NCBI GenBank assembly: GCA_963556495.2
Contig: OY747721.1
Span: 16,245,649-16,309,648, forward strand
Direction: 5' to 3'
Length of the DNA stretch: 64,000 nucleotides
Origin: Valencia hispanica
Lineage: Eukaryota > Chordata > Actinopteri > Cyprinodontiformes > Valenciidae
Position numbers and translations under genes: made by a program. How positions within the stretch are numbered: the first letter of the stretch is position 1; the number at the start of each line of letters is the position of its first letter. Of the stretch, positions 1 through 57,786 are shown in pieces. The notes under the pieces are model-generated. The model made no database searches. It saw nothing but the letters and a program-made list of their open reading frames with translations, and was not told the origin of the DNA.

Positions 1-843
1 GGGCATTAGAGGCGGGGCATGAGTGCATCGGAGAAAGAGGGGGAGTGACGTGAAGCTTGTTTGGGTCCTCTCAGACTTACCTACTGCAGCTTTAAAGCAC
101 CATTTCAAGAAATCAGTCAAAAATGTAAAGCATGAGCAGAAATTGTTTTTTGAAATGGAAAATGACCAAGATTACCACCAAATTAGCTACAAAGAGGCTA
201 GCTAGGAAGTGTTTTGGTGTGGCTATCACAAAGTTCTGATCTCCTTCCAACAAAAAATATGTGGGCAAGGCAACCTGCAAACCTGACACAATTTCTGTCA
301 GGAATCAAGTCATAAAGTAAGTTTACTAAATTTTGAGGAAATTAGAGTTCCACAATACAATACAATGTGTGCAATATTGCAACTGCAGAGGGATTCTTGG
401 AAGCAATCTTTGGTGGAATACAATTCAAGTGCCCTGTTTGCAAATTCTGCATGTCGTTGATGCCCACACTAGATGTATACCTTTAGTGACCGAGATGCTA
501 AGACTCACAAAGAGCGGTGAGGACATTGTGAAGAAGAAAAATAAAAGAAAGACTCAGGAAAATCTGGGTTAAAAGTAGTTGATATCATAATATTCTTCAA
601 ATTTATTACAAGTACTTCTTTTCCTAAACTAAATGCATGCAAACCTCTGTAATTTTAGGAAAAGTAGAAAAAATATCTCTAATTATTTTAGCTTTTGGCA
701 AAGAGAAATAGTTTTGGTGATCCTAACAGACCTAAAACAGTAAAAGATTAGACTGAAGAAATGTCCAACCATGAGGAAGAGATGATGTTTACAGTGCATG
801 AAAACATCTGTTTTTAATTGCATGTGTGTTTGTACGTATTTAC
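1..843. other. partial prkce intron 5, nothing recognised
   Basis: This is the 5' part of the intron after coding exon 5; the donor GTAAAT reads on the minus strand at 843-838. The stretch is AT-rich. The two open frames at 23-205 and 333-572 show no family resemblance and no splice context. No repeat that I can name. Confidence 0.6.
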
Positions 844-47700
<46,857 letters not shown>

Positions 47701-48520
47701 GGCCGCGGGCTGCCGAGGTGTGTGTGTGTTAGCAGAAAGGGTGTGTGTTTGTGTTTGGGTTTGGGTCGGGTTGTTCCCGCTCCTGCACACTGAATGTTTT
47801 CCTTCCAATGAGCGGGGTCACTGCACAGTCCTACTACATCCCATAATGCCGCTGGTTGCTTCAGCCGAACACAGCCATGTCGGAGCACAGTGATCCCCGC
47901 ATAAAAAAGAAGAAAAAAAGAGAAAAGAAACGGAGCACCGACGGGCTGAAAACACGCAGTTATTACCGCACACTCTGCCCGACGAACACTCTCCCACACC
48001 AGCGGTTGTTTGTTTATGTCCGAGGCCCCCCACCCCTCCTCTCCTCCCCAAAATAAATCCCCGTTTCAGCAGAGGAAACGCGGTGCAGCTGTCCTCACAC
48101 GGAGCTCCGCGGCCGGCCGGCCGTCCTGCGACTGTCTCCGCCGGGTCAGGGTGGGAGAGAGCGAGGGCAGCCGCGCCTAGCCATCCGGGATTGGTGCTCC
48201 CGCTTTCCAGCCCCGCCGCGGCTCCCTCGGTCCTTCTCCGGGGTAATCTCCTGGCTTCAATCTCCCACCGCAGAGGCTATTTCGGCTTAGTCTGTCAAAA
48301 GGAGTGTCCTTCAATCCCCTCTATGCGGTGGTTTCTCGGGTTCGGTGGCACCCCAGACACATCACTGAGCTCCGCTGCCGATCCGTTTTTTTCCTCCTTT
48401 CGGTCCCTGCGCTCGACCCTCGCTTCCCGTCCTCTCTCTCTCTCCCAATCCGTCAGTGCCCATGTATGGCAAGCTGTCTTATCATATAATGTGTCGGGGG
48501 GGGAACCAATTACACTAATG
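47701..48520 (-). promoter_or_regulatory. CpG-rich 5' flank / 5' UTR of prkce
   Basis: CpG density rises sharply from about 47,930 to 48,430 (for example CGGCCGGCCGGCCGTCC near 48,111), while both sides are AT-rich. This is the expected position for the 5' UTR and a CpG-island-type promoter of the minus-strand gene. The transcription start cannot be placed. Open frames crossing here on both strands (47,818-48,625) are composition artefacts. Confidence 0.5.
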
Positions 48521-49621
48521 CAGTGTTTCTCAAACTTTTTTTTAATCATTCCCCACTTTGGACAAAGGAGCATACACAAGCCCCTCCTGCTTTTATCGCC
48601 CCAACAGAATGGTGACCACGCCTGATTTTTAAAGTGTTTTATTTATTTAAATAGCCGAGTTAGTCTACAAGTTTTTAAGGGTATAAATTAGTTGGAAAGA
48701 GGGGTTGCGCACTGGAATGAAACCGGCTCAGAAATATATGCTGTCAGTAGTTGCTACATGTAGAACTTCAGCTCACAGTTGGAGAAAATAAAAGTTGTAG
48801 TTTTATCACAAATACAAAATAAAATAAATAGAGCAAGATACTCATCCCTGTATTTCCTCTGTGGTTGACCGTGTGACTTCTCTGACTCTGAAACGTTCCC
48901 TGATCTTTTTAGATATTTGTCCATTTTGTGGAACGAATCTCTGATAATGCTGCTACTTCAGCTTGTTTTGTTCTTGTTAGAAAATGTGTATTATCATTGA
49001 TAGGAGTAATAGTGTGTATGTTACTGTATAATTCCTCATATGGGTGATAAATCCTCTCCAAGAGTTGATTGAGAGGGTTGTCTGGAAGGCCTAATGTACA
49101 TGTACTCTGTTATTCCGTTTCAACACCCACAGGCCTAATGTGGGTGTGCTTTATGACCTGTTGAAACCCCCTGTTTTGGAATAAAAGCTTTGGGGGAGAG
49201 TGAACTCGGTGGGACAAGGATTTGAGCATGTTTGGGAGAAGACACTCAGCTTGTTCAAATATCTTTCACCCCCTTGTGAAATCTTCATTCACAAGTAAAA
49301 CACAGAAGCTGTCTCTTTTCCTCATTTCTGTTCTGTTTATGTTCTATGGTAATTTTTTACCTAACAGTTCTGCTGCGATATATTCTGACGTCAAACTCCC
49401 AGCTCGATGTTCCAGGTCCCGGTTCTGTTTACAATGATGATCACAATTGCTAATTTATTTGAGTGTGTTTAATTTTGTGAGAGGGGGGAGCTGGTTGATT
49501 TAATTTACAGTGAAACATTCACGATAGAATTTAGGGGGAAAAAACTATTTAAATCCTGTTCACGCCCCAGCTGCAATACTTCTGCGCCCCACTAGTGGGC
49601 CCCATAGTTTGAGAAACACTG
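48521..49621. mobile_element. 1.1-kb hAT (Charlie-like) element with 8-bp target duplication
   Basis: Starts CAGTGTTTCTCAAACTTT and ends AGTTTGAGAAACACTG, inverted repeats of about 15 bp. CACTAATG is duplicated at 48,513-48,520 and 49,622-49,629. No transposase domain is recognised; the frames at 49,222-49,437 are short and unmatched. It sits about 0.8 kb upstream of the prkce start codon. Confidence 0.92.
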
Positions 49622-49629
49622 CACTAATG

Positions 49630-49935
49630 CACAACTTTTACTCAAGTAAAAGTAAAAAGTAGCCATCCAAGAAATTACTCAAGGGTATAAAAGTATTTGG
49701 TAAAAAAAAAAGAGGCTACTAAGGTATTGAGAAACTGATCAAAACATCTGATTTAATATTTTAAAAAGTAAAAGATTATGTGCACATTCTTGTATTTTAA
49801 ACATTCAAATGAAAAGAAGTAATGTAAGTAAATAACATGAGAAAATAGCAAATTCACACAGAATTTTTTTCCCTCCAAATTCATAAATTTTATATTTAAG
49901 GAAATGACTCATTCTATATTATTTCTATTCTCCAT
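49630..49935. repeat. AAGTAAAAGTAAAAAGTA repeat end and AT-rich spacer
   Basis: ACTCAAGTAAAAGTAAAAAG and AGCCATCCAAGAAATTACTC at 49,641-49,685 form a common fish repeat terminus. The remainder is AT-rich without features. Confidence 0.5.
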
Positions 49936-51420
49936 ATATTCCAATTCAAAAATACTTTATTGATCCCAGAGGGAAATTAAGTGTTGGTATAGCTCATATA
50001 ATTAATTCTTTAAGGAGTTGTTCTAGATGATGATGGCTGTGGGCAGGAAGGATTTCCTGTAGCGGTCTGTATTGCAGCGAAACTGAAGAAGCCTCCGACT
50101 GAAGACGCTCTGTTGTTGTATGACAGCCTCATGAAGAGGATGCTCAAGGTTGTCCATAATTATTTTTATTTTATGAAGAATCCTTCTTTGCAACATAATC
50201 TCCAGATGTTCCACAGTTGTCCCAAGAACAGAACCAGCCTTCTTTATCAGGTTATTTAGCCTTTTTAAGTCCCTGGCTCTGATGCTGCTACCCCAACAGA
50301 TGACGGCTGAAGAGATTACACTCTCCACAACAGACTTGTAGAAGATCTGAAGCATCTTACTGCAAACCTTGAAGGACCTAAGCTTCCTCAAGAAGTACAG
50401 TCTGCTCTGTCCCTTCTTGTAGACGGCTTCACTGTTGCGCCTCCAGTCCAGTCTGTTGTCAAGGTGAACGCCAAGGTATTTATACCCCTCAACCACCTCC
50501 ACTTCTTCTCCCATGATGGAAACAGTGTTTGACTTATCCCTGTTTCTTCTGAAATCTACAATCATCTCCTTTGTTTTGTTCACATTCAAGGTGAGACGAT
50601 TGTTTCCACACCATGTCACAAAGCGGTCCACCAGCTCTCTGTATTCAGCTTCTTGTCCATCTCTGATACACCCGACAATTGCAGAGTCATCTGAGTATTT
50701 CTGCAGATGACAGGTCTCTGATTTGTACTGGAAGTCTGAGGTGTACAAAGTGAAAAGGAATGGTGAGAGTACGGCCCCCTGTGGTGCTCCTGTGCTGCTG
50801 ACCACCTGATTTGACACACAATTCTTCAGTCTCACAAATTGTGGTCTGTTGGTCAGGTAGTCATTGATCCAGGCGATTGTTGAGGGCTCCACCTGTGTCT
50901 TCAGGAGTTTCTGACAAAGCAAATCAGGCTGAATTGTGTTAAATGCACTAGAGAAATCAAAGAACATGATCCTCACAGTGCTGCCTGCTTTGTCCAGATG
51001 ACAGTGGATTGGTTGAAGCAGGTGTATGATGGCATCTTCAACTCCAACTCCACAGCGATAAGCAAACTGCAGCTGGTCCTGATACGTTCTTGTTTGCTTA
51101 CTCAGGGGTGCCAACAGGAGTCTCTCTAGGACCTTCATGATGTTGGATGTCAGGGCAACAGGTCTATAGTCATTGATGACTGTTTGGTACTGGAACAAGG
51201 CAGGATGTCTTCCACAACACTGGGACCTTCTCCTGAGTTAGGCTAAGGTTGAAGATGTGCTGCAGAATCCCACAGAGCTGCTCTGCACAGGCCTTCAGGA
51301 CTCTGGGGCTGACACCATCTGGACCTGCAGCCTTGTTCCGGTTCAGTTTCTCCAGCTGCCTCTTCACCTGACTTTTGGAGACAGACAAGTGGGAGGGGGA
51401 GGCAAAGGGGGTACTTACAG
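49936..51420 (-). mobile_element. 5'-truncated Rex1-like LINE
   Basis: Minus-strand element. Its 3' end, reverse-complemented, reads TTTCCCTCTGGGATCAATAAAG before an AT-rich tail. It carries the reverse transcriptase and the C-terminal region. It is the same family as the pieces at 22,110 and 57,090. The name Rex1-like rests on the RT sequence style and the 3' tail; CR1/L2-group placement was not tested. Confidence 0.78.
50023..51388 (-). pseudogene. Rex1-like reverse transcriptase, one frameshift
   Basis: The upstream piece (51,388 to about 51,190) has LNRNKAAGPDGVSPRVLKAC. A frameshift near 51,190 leads into a 391-codon open frame. That frame contains NDYRPVALTSNIMKVLER, FDFSSAFNTIQ (motif A), GAPQGAVLSPFLFTLY (B), KYSDDSAIV (C, YSDD), NVNKTKEMIVDF (D) and YKYLGVHLDNRLDW (E). 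The rest is a C-terminal domain with ARDLKRLNNLIKKAGSVLG and a stop at 50,023. There is no endonuclease. This is the longest uninterrupted frame in the window, so the copy is relatively young. Confidence 0.85.
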
Positions 51421-51430
51421 TACGTAATAT

Positions 51431-51860
51431 ATAGAATGGAATTCAACTTTATTGTCATTGCACGTCACAAGTACAAGCAACGAAATGCAGTTTGCATCCA
51501 CCCAGAAGTCCTTTAGCAAGAATACAGATATATTACAAATATACATGGTATGAATGAGATATATGTATTATAACTATAAGTATATACAAGCTATAACTGT
51601 AGTAGATGTACAGGCTATTAACAGGTTATTCATGTGGTTATAAATATGAAAGGCTATAACAGACTATAAATATATGTATATGACAGGTCATACAGGCTAT
51701 AGATATGAGTGCAAGTATTAATAAATAGTTGTAGAACTATAATTATTGTATTGTATTATATAGTATAAATGTCTATACAGTATTCACAGTAGCCTAATGC
51801 AGTTGAGTTTTGTGAGATATCTATGGATAAATTATAAAATAGTGGTATAAAGTGCAGGTG
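51431..51860 (-). repeat. AT-rich interspersed repeat with a TTTATTGTCATTGCAC end
   Basis: TTCAACTTTATTGTCATTGC … CAAGCAACGAAATGCAG at 51,441-51,490, followed by CATCCACCCAGAAGTCC, is a well-known fish repeat terminus; read on the minus strand it ends in ACAATAAAGTTGAA. The rest repeats GGCTATAA/TATAAATAT-type phrases. No coding capacity. Confidence 0.6.
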
Positions 51861-52557
51861 CACACTAAAAACTGCTGGGTTAAAAATAACCCAATTTGGG
51901 CTGTTTTATAACTCAACCGCTGGGTCAATATTGCACCAACCCAGCAGTAGTTATTTTGACCCCGCAAGATGGGTGAAATATCCCACCCAAATGCTGGGTC
52001 AAAATAACCACAAATCTGGGTAAATTCAACCACAAATTTGGGTTATTTATTCTACCCAAATGCTGGGTCAAATTAACTACAATTCTGGGTTGTTTCAACT
52101 AAATATTTTATTTACTCTACCCAAATGCTGGGCCAAATGAATTAAACTTCTGGGTTGTTTCAACAACTACATATATTGTTCAGTAATCAATCCAAATGCT
52201 TGGTCAAATTAACCAATATGCCCAAATAATTCTAACACATTACAGTACAACCTGTAAGACAGAAAATACCAACCATCAATATCTATCAAACTGTCACAAA
52301 ATGCATGCTAGATTTGGTCATGTAAAGCATATACTATGCAATAAACACTTAAACAATACTGAAATCTTTACAAGGCGCCGCCTTGAATTTTTTTTTATAT
52401 AAATGTAAACAATATAAAATGTTTCAGATCAATTCATTCAGGTCAAGAACTGGAACAGATAAAATCAATGTAATTAAAACATTCAGTGTAAAACAACTAA
52501 CAACAGTTAAAAGGTCTAGTGTCCATTTTTCCAATGCCTATTTGCAAGCAAGTATAC

Positions 52558-52849
52558 TAGTTTGAAGAAACTTAACCAGTTTAGACTCCACTCCTGGCAT
52601 TTCATTGATGGCACTTTGTAGGAATTTGCACACATGGCCACACTGCTTCGAGTATTCAATGTCTAAAATAAAAAATGCCTTGAAGCAAGCATCGATGACC
52701 TGAAGCAGCGCGTCGTGTTCTAAAGCATGACCAGCAATGATGACGAAGGCCTGATATACATGCTGATCATCATTTCCCAATGTCAGGACGTAGGGGTGTG
52801 GTCTTGATGCCTTGGCCTCATGAAGGTATTCCACCATGTTTGTTTCAGG
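52558..52849 (-). CDS. terminal exon of a SAMD3-like multicopy family (probable)
   Basis: About 97 codons from a possible acceptor TTTTTTAG at 52,850 to a stop at 52,538. It reads PETNMVEYLHEAKASRPHPY, VLTLGNDDQHVYQAFVIIAG, ALEHDALLQVIDACFKAFF, ILDIEYSKQCGHVCKFLQSA. The pattern (hydrophobic strand, VYVxxDG-like turn, DxxFKxFxVxxxxY, FLQ) matches, as I recall it, the C-terminal domain of fish proteins annotated as sterile-alpha-motif-containing-3-like. Function is unknown. A frame this regular in AT-rich DNA is unlikely by chance. The start at the ATG (52,837) alone is not a gene start. Confidence 0.5.
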
Positions 52850-53865
52850 CTAAAAAACAAAGAAGGAAAGAATGAAAAGGAGCAAGTGAGAGTAGTGAGT
52901 AAGGAACAAAGGTCTATCAACTAGTATAGTAGAATTTAAAAAATAAAATAAATAATAAACCAGTGGGGTGAGCAAAAGTTGCTTGGCTAGAATTCTTAAA
53001 ACTGGCAAAGAAATCTTAGAATAAGCTTAATTTTCTTGTGCAAAACTTGCTTGTTAAGAAAATTTTTTCTCTTTAGACAAAAAATAAGAAAACATTTCCG
53101 GAAACAAGGCTTTTTCACTTTCTTGAAAATCCTTTTTTGCAGTGTAACAGTTATGTGCAGCCAATTCCTGCCCTGCAAGCTGGTTAGATTGTAGTTTCAT
53201 TAATCCCACTATTAGAGGGCCAGAAGCTGGCAGAGATCTATTGGCGGGGCTCTCGGAGGAAGGGGTGTGCCCACAGGTTCTTTTTACGGGGACACTACCT
53301 GAGAGGAAGAGGAGGAACCCAGAAGCACCTGGGTGCAGTATGTGTGCCAAAGCCACAAAGACTGTCACTGCGGAGTAGGCTCGTGCCGTGAGTGGGACTG
53401 TCAGCTAACAGCCTTTGAGAAATAACTATTTTAACCTCAAACCTGAACAGAGTAGGAGAAGAGACAGGGAACGGCGTGGAAGAAGACCTGGTGAGGCCGC
53501 AGTAGGCTGCTACATACAGTGGAAACCTCTCTGTGTCGACATAACTTTTTGTGTAGACTGACGCATTAGCACTGCCGCTAATTATCAATCTAAGCGGCAG
53601 AAAACAACTGAACATGATGTAATATACAGCGGTATAACTTTCACCTCACTATCAGCGCGATGTCCCAGCGGTTCAATGCTCTCAGTGGTGTGTCTACATA
53701 AGCCCCCCACCCCAATTATATTTTTTTATTATATATTTGCACAACTCACGTGAATGCTATTTTCCGAGGTCAAAATGGCGAATTTAGCAGAAAAGCACCT
53801 GATTTGCATGTATGGTTGTTAGTCACTAAAATATGGATGCTTTGCTTCATCAAATAATTAAGTTA

Positions 53866-54034
53866 AATAATTACGTGGCATGAGAGCCCTTGCAAGAGTG
53901 CCATCATCTGGTGTTTGAGCCGGTCTCTGTGCCGTGCTCCGCGACCTGCTGGTTGATCTCAGCTTCTTTCTGACGTTCCGCAGCCTTTCCTCCAGGAATC
54001 TAGTGGTTCCGTCCTGGGGTGTACCATATTTCCT
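53866..54034 (-). CDS. candidate internal exon of the same gene
   Basis: After a TTTCTTGGCAG acceptor the minus strand reads KYGTPQDGTTRFLEERLRNV and RKKLRSTSRSRST. This has the basic amphipathic look of the middle of this family. It is open to about 53,866, with a possible donor GTAATT. Its entry phase does not fit the neighbouring candidate exon, so an exon may be missing or the gene may be damaged. Confidence 0.3.
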
Positions 54035-54283
54035 GCCAAGAAATCAAAATCTTTGATTAATAGATATCAGGCATGTTTTGATTTTTGACAGCATGGGCTA
54101 CGGTTAGAACAGGGTTTTTCTGTATGTCTGTCTGTCCTCAGAAGACAAAATCAAATTATTGTTCCTGCTGTTAAGGTTAAATTGAAAATCCAATTGGATA
54201 GTGACCTAAATCATATAGAATCGGTCTAAGAATCATGACACCCCAAATAAATATCGCAATGACCTTTTACAAAAAACACTCAC

Positions 54284-54367
54284 GCTGCCACTGCTTGATG
54301 AGTCTTTCAAACTGGGAAATGACTGAAACAAATCTGATGTCAGGGCCGTTTTGCCCTCTGTGTAGGA
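54284..54367 (-). CDS. candidate internal exon, 84 nt
   Basis: Bounded on the minus strand by acceptor TATTTTACAG and consensus donor GTGAGT. Two frames are open: phase 0 gives SYTEGKTALTSDLFQSFPSL, and another gives LHRGQNGPDIRFVSVISQFE. Good splice sites are the main support; the frame is undecided. Confidence 0.3.
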
Positions 54368-55062
54368 CTGTAAAATAGAATAAAAACACATCATCACATG
54401 GCTAAAAAAACAATCCTCCCTCTCTCATTATATAATTTATGTGATAAATTGCATACATGTAAATTCGAGCTAACTTTACATCACTAAAAATCACTCGCAT
54501 GTTTTTGTTCACCAGAATATTGGCAGCTCATGAACATGTAAACAGCTTAAACAGATCGGTCTGCTCCCATTATACGCTGGCAATACAGGGAAAGGCCAGA
54601 CTACTGTATAACAGGAGACATTTAAAAGAAAATATTCAGATTCATTATTTTAGATATGAAATATTAGGAACTTATATCCCCAGGTTACATTTGGCATCGT
54701 CATTAAACTGGAGAATTACCTGGCTAGCTAACAAACTAGCCTTCTGCAAACAGGTACGTTCAGACGGCTACCAGACATCTCATTAGAAAAGAGATGCTAT
54801 ATGTACACAGCCCCGCCGGGTTCTCCCAACCGGAAAAGATGCTTTAAGTGCGGCTAGAAAAAGGCATGATCCGTGACATAGCAGGTGACGGCCGCACCTT
54901 CCGTCTCTCTCCTTCTAGAGGAGAGAGCTGCTTTAAAAACCTCACCACTTTCTCCATGCGTCGCCTTTCTCTGAGTGATATGATGCTCGCTGTATCGGAG
55001 AAGTGTGCCGAAAATATCAGTACTTACGTCGCCTTGACAGTGTGAAGAAATTGGCTCCTTAC

Positions 55063-55092
55063 CCCAACCTTGAGTTGTAGCTGCTGCGTCAT
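55063..55092 (-). CDS. candidate first coding exon (MTQQLQLKVG)
   Basis: ATG at 55,092 is followed by ten codons ending KVG and donor GTAAGG. Proteins of this family commonly begin with a short exon of the form M-x(2,6)-LxLKV. This is compatible, but too short to be strong on its own. Confidence 0.3.
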
Positions 55093-55805
55093 CTCCCGCT
55101 CGCGCCTATTTTATTAGACGCAACTTTACTCCTTCATATGTAAAGTACAGAAGTGCCACGGGATTTTTGACAAATACGTACAAAATAAGCAGCAGAACAA
55201 CAGTTTACAAAAGCCACAGATGAGCCACGTGCACTGTTTGTAAAAGGCTCATGAGGCTAAACGGCTAGCTACGCTGTTAGCCAAACAACCAACTAGCCTC
55301 TACAATATAAAGATACCACTTTTATAGGTAACGCAGCACAGACGTGATGGGAATTAGATTAAGTGTACACAAACCTTTTATGGTTGATTTGCTTCGACAG
55401 GAGGATGTTTTTTGCCCCAGCTCAGATCACAGCCAAGATGGAGCCTGGAGTGGATTCATGGTGGAGGACAACCGTTGAGGTAATGACGTTCAAACAAGCA
55501 CAACAGCCCAGGTTCTGGGTCAACCAATGAATGTTGGGTCAACCAATGACTGTTGGGTCAACCAATGACTGTTGGGTCAACCAATGAATGTTGGGTTGAT
55601 TGATTTTGACCCAGCTCATGGGTTGCACAAAAATAACCCAAATCCCATATAAATAACCCATAATGGGTCAAACATTTCAGAACCCATCAGTTTTAAGTGA
55701 GTGGTTGTAAGTGGTGGTTCAGTCCATGTTATTGCTGTGTGTATGGGGGTACTGACAGTCCTTTGTTTGTTCTTGTCCATTGTGTTTATGTTTGTAATAT
55801 CTTTG

Positions 55806-55806
<1 letters not shown>

Positions 55807-55870
<64 letters not shown>
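55807..55870. repeat. (TA)n microsatellite
   Basis: 64 bp of pure TA just to the right of the TIR unit. Confidence 0.97.
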
Positions 55871-55874
<4 letters not shown>

Positions 55875-56384
55875 CATCGTATTCACTGGGTTATGTACAG
55901 GAAAAGCGGATGTGTCTATGTCTTCTAGCTTCCTCCGCAGGGTGCAACTTGCAGGTGTGGACCCTGCTGAACCTCATCAGCAGCAATCAGGAACAGTACT
56001 TAAAGGGGGGCTGATTCCCTAAGGCAGACAGACACCAGATGGTTTTCTCACTACATGTGGTTAACAGGTCCTCTGTAAGCTGTTGTTTACCATTAAACTT
56101 CTGAGTTCTTGACCTTTGCTCCTTCTTGCAGTCCGTTTCTCTTCATAGGACTCACTCCCGGACCTCTGGCTCAAACCCTCATCACCTCCTTGTCAGCAAG
56201 CTTTCTGGCGCTCCTCGGGCTGCTCCTGCATTACTACCCACCCGACTTCTGTTGATCACTATCCATCATTAAGCCATCCTGGGAACAAACAAAGGTACAG
56301 TCCACAGTACATTGTTTCCCAAAACGTTACTCAAGTAAATACATATTTAAAGTTCATTTATTTAACTAATTTCATTCAAAAATA

Positions 56385-56755
56385 GAGTGGGGCAAAAAAG
56401 TATTTGGCAGCCACTGATTCTGCAAGTTGTCCCACTTAAAAACATGAGACAGGCCTGTGATCTTCATCATAGGTACACTTCAACGGTGAGAGACAGAATG
56501 TAAAAGAAAAATCACAAGGTATGATTTTTTTAAAACTATTTATTTGTATAACGGTGCAGAAAATAAGTATTTGGCACCTACAGACAATCAAGAATTCTGG
56601 CCCTCACAGACCTGTGATATATATATAAATAAATAAAAATGTACACTCTGTCTCTTACAGTTGAAGTGTAACTATTATGAAAATTATAGACATCTCATCT
56701 TAAATGGGACAACTTGCACAATCGGTGGCTGCCAAAAAACATTTTTGCCCCACTG
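56385..56755. mobile_element. 371-bp internally deleted Tc1-type MITE
   Basis: GAGTGGGGCAAAAAAGTATTTG at the left and, reverse-complemented, CAGTGGGGCAAAAATG at the right. TA is present on both sides (56,383-56,384 and 56,756-56,757). The inverted arms (about 160 bp) also share CCCACTTAAAA / CATCTCATCTTAAATGGGAC and AGGTACACTTCAAC-type phrases with the full Tc1 element at 2,019. No transposase remains. Confidence 0.85.
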
Positions 56756-56764
56756 TACAAAGTC

Positions 56765-57088
56765 CTTACAGAGCTGCAGAAATGTATTTGCCCCCTTTCA
56801 CATTTTTTGCGTTTCATTTTTCGAATCAGTTAAAAGTTTCAGATAGTCAAAGGTAACATGAGCAAATAGAAAAATTTATTTTTAAATGCTGACCATTTGT
56901 TTAACGTAAAGAAATAAGCAATCGGACCTTAGAACATATTTGCTGTGTGATTACCTTATGGAAAGCTGAGTTCAATTTCACCCAGAGCAAGCCCTGTACC
57001 CGACCTGTTTAACCAAGAAATCTGTTAAATACCTGTCTGATGACATGAAGTGGGATAAAAGATCTTAAAGATCCAAGGAAGAATGCTG
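56765..57088 (+). mobile_element. 5' part of another Tc1-like element
   Basis: TGCAGAAATGTATTTGCCCC, then TTCATTTTTCGAATCAGTT and TTTCAGATAGTCAAAGGTAAC, resemble the 5' end and leader of a different Tc1 lineage. It is truncated where the LINE fragment begins, near 57,090. Confidence 0.5.
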
Positions 57089-57760
57089 TTATTGGTTTCT
57101 ACATCAATTCCCCAGGCTGCCACCTACAAAATTTCTCAGATGACTCTGTCATAGTCTGCCTCCTCACAGTTGAGGACGACTCAGAGTACGGACTCTGGAC
57201 TTTGTGGACTAGTGCCGGCAGAACCGCCTCCTGATCAACCCGGGCTTCTAGAGAACTGACATTGAGATAGTGGATTCTTATAAGTACCTGGATGTTCACC
57301 TGAACAATAAACTGGAGCCATAATAGTGGTGTTCTTTACAGGAAGGGTCAGAGCAGACTAGGGCGTGCTCTTGAAAACCTTTTTTTGGCTCTGTGGTGGC
57401 TTCTTTGGTGTAAGATGTTGGCGCAGCAGCTCATCTGCAGCTGAGAAGAAGTGGTTAGATAAGCTCATGAAGGGGGCCAGCTCTGTCCTAGGATGTCCCC
57501 TCAAACCAGGGCAGGTGGTGGGAGACAGATGAACTCTGACTAAAATAAGTTCACTGATGGGCAATGTCTCCCAACCCATGCATGAAGCTGTTGTTGAACT
57601 GAAGAGTTCCTTCAGTGACAGACTGCTCCATCCCAGGTTCACAAAGGAGCGTTATCACAGATCCTTCCTCCCAGCAGCTGTAAGACTTACACATCACAGC
57701 TCCCAGCAGCTAAATAAGTGTTTACATCCCTCCTGTTATTTACACATTCTTTTTATCTTT
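57089..57760 (+). mobile_element. decayed Rex1-like LINE fragment
   Basis: The coding trace includes an ISQMTLS block corresponding to the YxDD region, a KKWLDKLMKGASSVLG-like stretch and a C-terminus at 57,557-57,712 reading MHEAVVELKSSFSDRLLHPR … RYHRSFLPAAVRL. It aligns with the end of the copy at 50,023. Many stops and shifts. Confidence 0.7.
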
Positions 57761-57786
57761 TGTAAAGAGTCTGCTATTTTCTGTGT

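Larger units (their letters stand above)
51863..55699. mobile_element. 3.8-kb TIR-bounded unit carrying SAMD3-like exons
   Basis: Outer ends: CACTAAAAACTGCTGGGTT at 51,863-51,881 and, reverse-complemented from 55,699, CACTTAAAACTGATGGGTT (17 of 19 identical). Subterminal zones on both sides are rich in CTGGGT / ACCCA phrases: four units of 65-71 bp at 51,985-52,215 on the left, and a 4 x 19-bp array at 55,514-55,589 on the right. Between them are minus-strand exon candidates of a multicopy fish protein family. No target duplication or transposase was found, so the superfamily is open. Confidence 0.6.

Noticed and set aside
54848..55045. 65-aa plus-strand frame inside the TIR unit as its transposase
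   Set aside because: Too short, open on the opposite strand as well, and without catalytic residues or a recognisable domain.
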